Below, in pieces: positions 1-4,416 of a stretch of DNA of 5,449 bases. This DNA comes from JBMOLK01 sp049325575 (GTDB taxonomy: Bacteria > Bacillota > Clostridia > Acetivibrionales > Acetivibrionaceae): assembly GCA_049325575.1 (NCBI GenBank), contig JBMOLK010000272.1, positions 1-5,449 of the forward strand. The letters are read 5' to 3'. Made by a program: the position numbers and the translations under genes. The number at the start of each line of letters is the position of its first letter. Position 1 is the stretch's first letter. The notes beneath the pieces are model-generated. The model was not told the DNA's origin. It saw only the letters and a list, made by a program, of their open reading frames with translations, and did not search any database.

Positions 1-314
1 ACCATGAAAGCAACAGGGTTTATGCTTACACCTGCACCGCTGCCACCTGCAAACGGGAATTTACCTCCAGACTTATTACCGCCTTTTCCCTGACCCTCAT
101 CTTCTTCCTCGCCTTCTCCGCCTCCTTGTGCCTCACAGCATGTGTTGTATTCTCCTCCACCTGCGGCAAAGCCAAAGGCTACTTTTGATATAGGTATTAT
201 TACAGTTCCATCCGGAGCCTGAACAGCATCTCCTACAATGGTATTAACATCTACCATATCTTTAATACTTTCCATAGCTGTCGTCATCAAACCTTCAATA
301 GGATGTTCTGCCAA
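1..314 (-). CDS. gerW: GerW/YtfJ family spore protein, N-terminal part (3' end outside window)
   Basis: The visible 104 codons encode the start of a GerW (YtfJ) family protein. Members are made during sporulation and sit in the spore; in Bacillus subtilis a role in germination has been proposed but is debated. The family signature is clear: an N-terminal helix beginning AEHPIEGLM with VDVNTIVGDAV at about residues 21-31, then PDGTVIIPISKVAFGFAAGG at about 34-53, and after a linker GGSGAGVSINPVAFM at 90-104. The linker (about 59-85) is rich in Gly, Glu and Lys, contains a Cys-Cys pair at 59-60, and looks disordered. The start is TTG at 314, chosen because AGGTGG lies 8 bases upstream and the protein then begins where the family does. 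The gene follows the DUF2953 gene after about 100 bases in which I see no terminator; co-transcription or a separate sporulation promoter are both possible. The C-terminus is not visible, so intactness cannot be judged. Confidence 0.93.
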   Translation of the reverse strand, partial: MAEHPIEGLMTTAMESIKDMVDVNTIVGDAVQAPDGTVIIPISKVAFGFAAGGGEYNTCCEAQGGGEGEEEDEGQGKGGNKSGGKFPFAGGSGAGVSINPVAFM

Positions 315-322
315 GTTAATCA

Positions 323-328
323 CCACCT
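323..328 (-). promoter_or_regulatory. Ribosome binding site for gerW
   Basis: The minus strand reads AGGTGG, followed by 8 bases (TGATTAAC) and a TTG codon. No ATG or GTG in this frame lies at a suitable distance, so this site is the main support for the TTG start. Confidence 0.7.
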
Positions 329-415
329 GTATATTTTATAAGTACGTACATTAGTGCCATACTCTTCTTACAATTATAAACAACATAAAAGGTTATTCTC
401 ACACTTACTTAAACT

Positions 416-1084
416 TTAGCCTGTAACGCTTCTCTTAAAACTAATGAAGCTAAGCTTTGTCCTAATAAGGTGTGTCAGAATCATAAATCCTACAACAATA
501 ATATGAGCAACTTTAACCTTAAATATACAATATAAATCAATTTTAAATTTTTTTCCCACAAAATCCGATTTTATATCGATATTCTTTTCCTTTATATTTA
601 CAAAATTATATATCGCTGTAAACATAATACCGGTTACAGTCCAGACTAACCCTGTAAGTATAGCAGTTTGAGATGCATTGCCAGTGCCAATGAGTACATG
701 AAAATCAAGCTTATTCATGGAAACTCTGCACTTTAAATATTTCAATACTTTCCTGGCCAATTCTTCATATTCATCATATGTATTTCGTACTTTCTCAATT
801 TTTTCAATTATACCGGTATATTTTATATACTCCTTGCTCTTTTTGCTGTCTTTCTCCTTTTTTCCCTTTTCCTTTATACTTTTAAAGAAAATACCTTTCT
901 TTTTTAACCCTGCTCCAGGTATTTCATATTTGTATTTAATAAGTCCTCCATATGCAAAAATTGACACAATAAGATGATCATTTTTGCCTGACTTGTTATA
1001 TTCGACAGCAATATTGAGTTTTGTTAATACTATTACCATTATTAATATGATAAACAATAATGCAAAAAGTATATAAAAAACCAT
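416..1084 (-). CDS. DUF2953 family membrane protein
   Basis: A 222-residue protein of the DUF2953 family, whose biochemical function is unknown and which is commonly encoded beside gerW in spore-forming Clostridia. Residues 2-21 form a strongly hydrophobic N-terminal segment. A very lysine-rich stretch follows (about 61-88, including KKKG and KEKGKKEKDSKKSK), then a predicted helical region. The family hallmark is at 129-148, HVLIGTGNASQTAILTGLVW, running into a second membrane segment (about 141-162). A third hydrophobic segment lies at about 192-207. ATG at 1084 is chosen as start because GAGGTG ends 5 bases before it; the in-frame GTG at 1088-1090 overlaps that ribosome binding site and would add only two residues. 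The gene lies downstream of scpB beyond a terminator and upstream of gerW. A sporulation role is inferred from context and family distribution only. Family assignment is confident; function is open. Confidence 0.85.
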   Translation of the reverse strand: MVFYILFALLFIILIMVIVLTKLNIAVEYNKSGKNDHLIVSIFAYGGLIKYKYEIPGAGLKKKGIFFKSIKEKGKKEKDSKKSKEYIKYTGIIEKIEKVRNTYDEYEELARKVLKYLKCRVSMNKLDFHVLIGTGNASQTAILTGLVWTVTGIMFTAIYNFVNIKEKNIDIKSDFVGKKFKIDLYCIFKVKVAHIIVVGFMILTHLIRTKLSFISFKRSVTG

Positions 1085-1089
1085 AGTCA

Positions 1090-1095
1090 CACCTC
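1090..1095 (-). promoter_or_regulatory. Ribosome binding site for the DUF2953 gene
   Basis: GAGGTG on the minus strand lies 5 bases before ATG 1084. Its last three bases' neighbourhood includes the alternative GTG at 1088-1090, which is too close to the site to be served by it, so the site decides the start in favour of the ATG. Confidence 0.7.
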
Positions 1096-1118
1096 ATTTT
1101 GATATTTTTTCCCAAAAA

Positions 1119-1151
1119 TAAAAAAATACACATGAACTGTGTATTTTTTTA
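1119..1151 (-). terminator. Rho-independent terminator after scpB
   Basis: A perfect 14-bp inverted repeat (1119-1132 against 1138-1151) encloses a 5-base loop. On the minus strand the arm ends in seven T residues and continues as ATTTTTGGG, giving an extended T-rich tail. It begins 24 bases after the scpB stop codon. The stem core is ATACACA/TGTGTAT, with A/T runs outside. As the flanking runs are A on one side and T on the other, the hairpin could act in both directions, but no plus-strand gene is seen to use it. It probably ends the trpS-scpA-scpB transcript, at least partly. Confidence 0.85.
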
Positions 1152-1175
1152 ACATATGATTATTTATATTTGTTA

Positions 1176-1724
1176 CTAAAGAGGCTGCTCTTCAGAAATC
1201 TCCTGTATTTCATTCAATTCAAATATGGGCAGGTCTGAGTCGGATTTAAAACCGAAGGATCTGAAAAACTCTTCCGTGGTCTCATAAAGTACCGGTTTGC
1301 CGGGTGCATCAAGCCTTCCGGCTTCCTTAACAAGATTCCTTTCAAGAAGCCTTGTAACGGCACTGTCTGAATTTACTCCCCTTATCTGTTCTATTTTTGC
1401 CTTGGTAATAGGTCTGTTGTATGCAATAATTGCCAGGGTTTCGAATGCTGCCTGCGACAGTCCGCTTTTTTGTCTCGGCTCAAAAAGAACCTTCAAATAA
1501 TCATAAAGCTCCGGTTTAGAGCACAGCTGGTATCCGTTGTTTATTTCCCTTATTGTAATTCCACGTGAAGGGTTGTTATTATAGCTAACAATCATATTGT
1601 TTAAGACCAGCTTGGCTGTTTTCTTATCTATGCCTGCTATTTCGCATAATTTCTCAATTGAAATCCTATCCCCCGCAGAAAAGAGCAGACCCTCAATGAT
1701 CCCTTCAAGCTTCTTTAAATCCAT
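1176..1724 (-). CDS. scpB: Segregation and condensation protein B (ScpB)
   Basis: ScpB is the winged-helix (kite) subunit that dimerises and binds the kleisin ScpA in the SMC-ScpAB complex, which loads on DNA to compact and separate sister chromosomes. The 182 residues match the family length. The N-terminal winged helix covers about residues 1-80 (MDLKKLEGIIEGLLFSAG; YQLCSKPEL at 65-73). The second, best-conserved block is GLSQAAFETLAIIAYNRPIT at 88-107, followed by KAKIEQIRGVNSD, VTRLLERNLVKEAGR, DAPGKPVLYETTEEF and FGF to residue 159. The tail from about 160 is acidic and variable. I chose ATG 1724 because it gives the usual family N-terminus and has GGGGGA 9 bases upstream. A longer reading from TTG 1766, which overlaps the scpA stop, would add 14 atypical residues with no clear ribosome binding site. 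The gene follows scpA closely and ends before a terminator. Confidence 0.96.
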   Translation of the reverse strand: MDLKKLEGIIEGLLFSAGDRISIEKLCEIAGIDKKTAKLVLNNMIVSYNNNPSRGITIREINNGYQLCSKPELYDYLKVLFEPRQKSGLSQAAFETLAIIAYNRPITKAKIEQIRGVNSDSAVTRLLERNLVKEAGRLDAPGKPVLYETTEEFFRSFGFKSDSDLPIFELNEIQEISEEQPL

Positions 1725-1733
1725 CCCATTTAT

Positions 1734-1739
1734 TCCCCC
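1734..1739 (-). promoter_or_regulatory. Ribosome binding site for scpB
   Basis: GGGGGA on the minus strand stands 9 bases before ATG 1724. It is an imperfect Shine-Dalgarno match but better than anything in front of the alternative TTG at 1766, where the preceding bases are A-rich codons of scpA. Confidence 0.5.
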
Positions 1740-1762
1740 AGGCACTTTTATATTATACTTTA

Positions 1763-2566
1763 TCAATTTTCTGCTGCAATTTTTTCTTCGTCTATATCCT
1801 CAAGATTACTGTCCTCGCACTTATAGACCATAATTTCCGAGAACTGCTTGTTTTGAAGTATTGTAACCTTTTTTATCTTTGCCAGCTCAAGTATGGCCAA
1901 AAATCCGGTAACCACTTCTATCTTTGATTTGGTTTTTTGTGAGAACAGATCAGAGAATCTGAAATATGTCTTATTTAAAAGTGTCCTTATGACTTCCCTG
2001 ATCTTACTTCTTAAGGAAACCTTCTCATGCTGCAGTATCTGCGTCATCTTCCCGGTATTCCTGTTCATTTTCTTTTCATTGCGTTCAATGAGTTCTATAT
2101 AAACCCTTTTAAGCTCGTAATAGGAAAGCTCTATAGGTTCTTCTTCCCTCTTTATATCAATCTCCTCAGGCGATCTATAAAATACCCTTTCCCACTCTTT
2201 TTCACGCTGTTTTAAATTTTCAGTAAACTTCTTGTACTTTTTATACTCTACAAGCTTTAGTATAAGCTCTTCTCTAGGGTCAACCTCATCTTCCTTATTC
2301 TGTTTCGGACTTGGAAGAAGCAGCTTTGATTTTATATGGAGCAGGGTTGCAGCCATAACAAGAAACTCGCTGGCAATCTCCAGGTCGAGTTCCTGCATTT
2401 TAAAGAGATAGTCCATGTATTGATCTGTTATTTCATTTATTGGAATATCATAAATATCAACCTGATTCTTTTCTATTAGGTGAAACAACAGATCAAAGGG
2501 TCCTTCGAAGTTTTGAATCTTTATTGTACAAGCTTTGGATAAAACGCTTTCCACAAAATCCACCAC
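1763..2566 (-). CDS. scpA: Segregation and condensation protein A (ScpA, kleisin)
   Basis: ScpA is the kleisin that bridges the SMC ATPase heads and carries ScpB, acting on the nucleoid in chromosome organisation and segregation. The 267-residue protein shows the N-terminal SMC-neck-binding helical domain, with FEGPFDLLFHLIEKNQVDIY at 20-39 and ASEFLVMAATLLHIKSKLLL at 65-84. A charged, partly acidic linker (about 88-145) binds ScpB in the family. The C-terminal winged helix that contacts the SMC head includes VVTGFLAILELAKIKKVTIL at 218-237. The N-terminus is about ten residues longer than usual because the first codons are GTG GTG GAT TTT GTG; starts at 2566, 2563 or 2554 are all possible and no ATG or TTG is available closer to the FEGP motif. 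AAAGAG at 2569-2574 suits the 2563 GTG best. The gene starts 30 bases after the trpS stop, and its stop lies inside the longer possible scpB reading. Confidence 0.95.
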   Translation of the reverse strand: MVDFVESVLSKACTIKIQNFEGPFDLLFHLIEKNQVDIYDIPINEITDQYMDYLFKMQELDLEIASEFLVMAATLLHIKSKLLLPSPKQNKEDEVDPREELILKLVEYKKYKKFTENLKQREKEWERVFYRSPEEIDIKREEEPIELSYYELKRVYIELIERNEKKMNRNTGKMTQILQHEKVSLRSKIREVIRTLLNKTYFRFSDLFSQKTKSKIEVVTGFLAILELAKIKKVTILQNKQFSEIMVYKCEDSNLEDIDEEKIAAEN

Positions 2567-2596
2567 CGCTCTTTAGGATAGTTGGAAAATCAGAAG

Positions 2597-3592
2597 CTAT
2601 ATAAAATCTATCTTCATTGTACTTCTTACTTCTTCCATTGTCTTTTCTGCTACTTTTCTGGCTCTCTCGTTACCGCTTTGTATTACTTCTCTAACTATAC
2701 CGGGATTATCCAGTATTTTTTGTCTTCTCTCATATATTGGTTCAAGGTAAGCTGTCATCTTGTTGGCAAGGTTTTTCTTGCACTGGACGCAGCCTATTTT
2801 TCCGCCTCTGCACTGCTCCTCGATCTCCGGTATTTCTTCTTCATTGAATACCTTGTGGAAGGCATACACGGTACAAACTTCAGGATGTCCCGGGTCATCC
2901 TTCTTGATTCTTGCAGGGTCGGTGACCATGGTGCTGACCTTCTTTCTTACCTCGTCAGGACTATCAGATAGAGCTATTGTATTTCCGTAGCTCTTGCTCA
3001 TTTTCCTGCCGTCTGTCCCTGGAAGAACCTTTGCCTTTGTCAGTATAGCCTGTGGCTCCGGGAATACCTCACTAAAAAGGAAATTAAAGCGCCTTGCTAT
3101 TTCCCTTGTCAGTTCAAGGTGAGGAAGCTGGTCTTCACCTACAGGTACAAATCCTGCCTTATAGACTAATATGTCCGCAGCTTGAAGACATGGATACCCT
3201 AAAAAGCCGTAGGTAGTAATGTTCTTGTCCTTTAACTGGTTAAGCTGATCCTTGTATGTCGGGCAGCGGAATAGCCATGACAGCGGAGTGGTCATTGAAA
3301 ACAAAAGATGCAGCTCCGCGTGCTCTTTTACACTGGACTGTAGAAATATAGTACATTTTTCCGGGTCAAGTCCGGCACTTATCCAATCTATAACAAGGTC
3401 ATTTATATTATTCTTGACTTGTGAAGTATCTTCATATCCTGTTGTAAGGGCATGCCAATCAGCAACAAAGAAATAGCAATCATATTCATTCTGAAGCCTC
3501 ACCCAATTTTCCAAAGCTCCGAAATAATTGCCCAGATGTAGTGCTCCTGTTGGCCTCATGCCGCTTAAGATTATCCCTTTTTTCACTAACAA
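2597..3592 (-). CDS. trpS: Tryptophanyl-tRNA synthetase (TrpRS), probable Fe-S type
   Basis: This class Ic cytosolic synthetase joins tryptophan to tRNA-Trp using ATP. Its 331 residues are full length for bacterial TrpRS. The HIGH-type signature is TGALHLGN at 15-22, the KMSKS loop is at 197-201 (within GRKMSKSYGN), and the conserved FLGYPCLQAADIL (130-142) and VGEDQLPHLELTREIA (151-166) blocks of the catalytic core are present. Cysteines at 240, 261, 268 and 271 form C-x20-C-x6-C-x2-C in the anticodon-recognition half. Thermotoga maritima TrpRS holds a [4Fe-4S] cluster with the closely similar C-x22-C-x6-C-x2-C arrangement, so a cluster is inferred here; zinc is the alternative. TTG 3592 is chosen because AGGAG stands 6 bases upstream; GTG at 3584-3586 would be 12 bases from that site. 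The gene heads a probable trpS-scpA-scpB unit. The upstream gap is too short and lacks the elements for a T-box leader. Confidence 0.97.
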   Translation of the reverse strand: MLVKKGIILSGMRPTGALHLGNYFGALENWVRLQNEYDCYFFVADWHALTTGYEDTSQVKNNINDLVIDWISAGLDPEKCTIFLQSSVKEHAELHLLFSMTTPLSWLFRCPTYKDQLNQLKDKNITTYGFLGYPCLQAADILVYKAGFVPVGEDQLPHLELTREIARRFNFLFSEVFPEPQAILTKAKVLPGTDGRKMSKSYGNTIALSDSPDEVRKKVSTMVTDPARIKKDDPGHPEVCTVYAFHKVFNEEEIPEIEEQCRGGKIGCVQCKKNLANKMTAYLEPIYERRQKILDNPGIVREVIQSGNERARKVAEKTMEEVRSTMKIDFI

Positions 3593-3598
3593 CTCACT

Positions 3599-3603
3599 CT
3601 CCT
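3599..3603 (-). promoter_or_regulatory. Ribosome binding site for trpS
   Basis: AGGAG on the minus strand, with a 6-base spacer to TTG 3592. The spacing favours the TTG over the GTG two codons further in. Confidence 0.75.
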
Positions 3604-3625
3604 GTTTGAATTATTACTTTTATAA

Positions 3626-3654
3626 ATTATATCTTTTTTTTATTATAAAGTCTA
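3626..3654 (-). promoter_or_regulatory. Candidate sigma-A promoter for trpS-scpA-scpB
   Basis: On the minus strand TAGACT (3649-3654; four of six matches to TTGACA) is followed after exactly 17 bases by a perfect TATAAT (3626-3631). The spacer contains a run of eight A residues (3634-3641). Transcription would begin near 3619, giving a leader of under 30 bases. Two more TATAAT strings lie just upstream in this very AT-rich gap, so the exact promoter is uncertain. Confidence 0.45.
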
Positions 3655-3702
3655 ATTATATTTGAGAAAAAATATAAAACTTGAATCACTAGACATTACT
3701 AA

Positions 3703-3720
3703 AGCCGGCTTAAACCGGCT
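3703..3720 (-). terminator. Hairpin after the M50 protease gene, possible weak terminator
   Basis: AGCCGG (3715-3720 read on the minus strand) pairs with CCGGCT (3703-3708) around a 6-base loop, about 21 bases past the protease stop. The GC-rich 6-bp stem stands out in an AT-rich gap. The sequence after it on the minus strand is TTAGTAATG, not a proper T-run, so it may be an inefficient terminator or an mRNA 3'-end stabiliser. Confidence 0.45.
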
Positions 3721-3741
3721 AAAATAGGTCTGGAAATATAA

Positions 3742-4416
3742 TTAAACCAGAAGGCTTACAATAGGCTCTACTACTGTGAAAATACCTCTCATTACAGTTC
3801 CGGTAACAGGATTAACCACTCTTCCCAGTACACCTGTATATGCAAGTATGATCAATATTACGAAGGAAATTTGATGATACTCCATAATTTTAAAATAGTA
3901 CCTTGAGGGCAAAATACCCGTAAGTATCTTTGACCCATCCAGCGGAGGTATGGGAAGGAAATTAAAAACTGCCAAAATTATATTCATGTAAGTGCCAAGC
4001 TGGCATATATTAAATATAATATACCTGACATCCATGGACCTGAAATCCGTGTCGTATATATTATATCTCAAAGCGAGATATATTAATGGAAAAGAGAAAA
4101 TCACAGCTAATATAATGTTTGACACAGGACCTGCCAGACTTACTAATATGGTACCCAGCTTTCTGTTTTTATAATATCTTGGATCTATAGGAACAGGTTT
4201 GGCCCATCCGATAAATCCCACCATTATCATAATCGTTCCCATCAAATCCAGATGCTTTAATGGATCAAGTGTAATTCTACCCATGTTTTTTGCTGTTGGG
4301 TCACCCAATCTATATGAAACATAAGCATGAGCAGTCTCATGAAATGATATGGAAAACGCAAAGACCATAAACAAATATATTATAATTTCAGGTTGATTCC
4401 AATAATCTAATAACAT
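3742..4416 (-). CDS. Site-2-protease-like M50 family membrane metalloprotease
   Basis: A 224-residue polytopic zinc metalloprotease of the compact M50 group that cleaves within or near the membrane. The zinc-binding HExxH motif is HETAH (His26, Glu27, His30) in a hydrophobic helix, followed by the typical YRLGDPTAKNMGRITLDPLKH run (35-55). The third ligand is Asp160 in NFLPIPPLDG (152-161). Membrane segments are predicted at about 11-33, 61-75, 92-118, 135-153 and 180-198. No PDZ or CBS domain is present, so this is the small form like B. subtilis YwhC and not RseP. Its substrate is unknown; calling it SpoIVFB is not justified. ATG 4416 has AAGGAG 8 bases upstream, inside the end of the preceding gene, and its A is shared with that gene's TAA stop, so translation of the two is probably coupled. 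All catalytic residues are present. Confidence 0.92.
   Translation of the reverse strand: MLLDYWNQPEIIIYLFMVFAFSISFHETAHAYVSYRLGDPTAKNMGRITLDPLKHLDLMGTIMIMVGFIGWAKPVPIDPRYYKNRKLGTILVSLAGPVSNIILAVIFSFPLIYLALRYNIYDTDFRSMDVRYIIFNICQLGTYMNIILAVFNFLPIPPLDGSKILTGILPSRYYFKIMEYHQISFVILIILAYTGVLGRVVNPVTGTVMRGIFTVVEPIVSLLV

Noticed and set aside
342..349. GTACGTAC palindrome upstream of gerW
   Set aside because: An 8-base perfect palindrome is expected by chance in a window of this size and shows no repeat or flanking operator-like pattern.
717..977. Plus-strand hydrophobic, Phe/Ser-rich 86-codon frame
   Set aside because: It is the complement of the lysine-rich stretch of the DUF2953 gene: AAA/AAG codons read backwards give Phe/Leu/Ser, which creates a false membrane protein.
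2582..2971. Plus-strand open frame of 129 codons opposite trpS
   Set aside because: Fully antisense to the conserved C-terminal part of TrpRS, with composition expected of a mirror frame and no family features.
4062..4082. 8-bp inverted repeat (TATATCTC, loop AAAGC, GAGATATA) inside the M50 gene
   Set aside because: It is AT-rich, has no T-tail, and sits within conserved-frame coding sequence; most likely a chance hairpin.
3742..4416. Naming the M50 protease SpoIVFB (pro-sigma-K processing)
   Set aside because: SpoIVFB is normally next to spoIVFA and has a different architecture with a CBS domain; here only generic compact M50 motifs are seen, so the substrate is left open.
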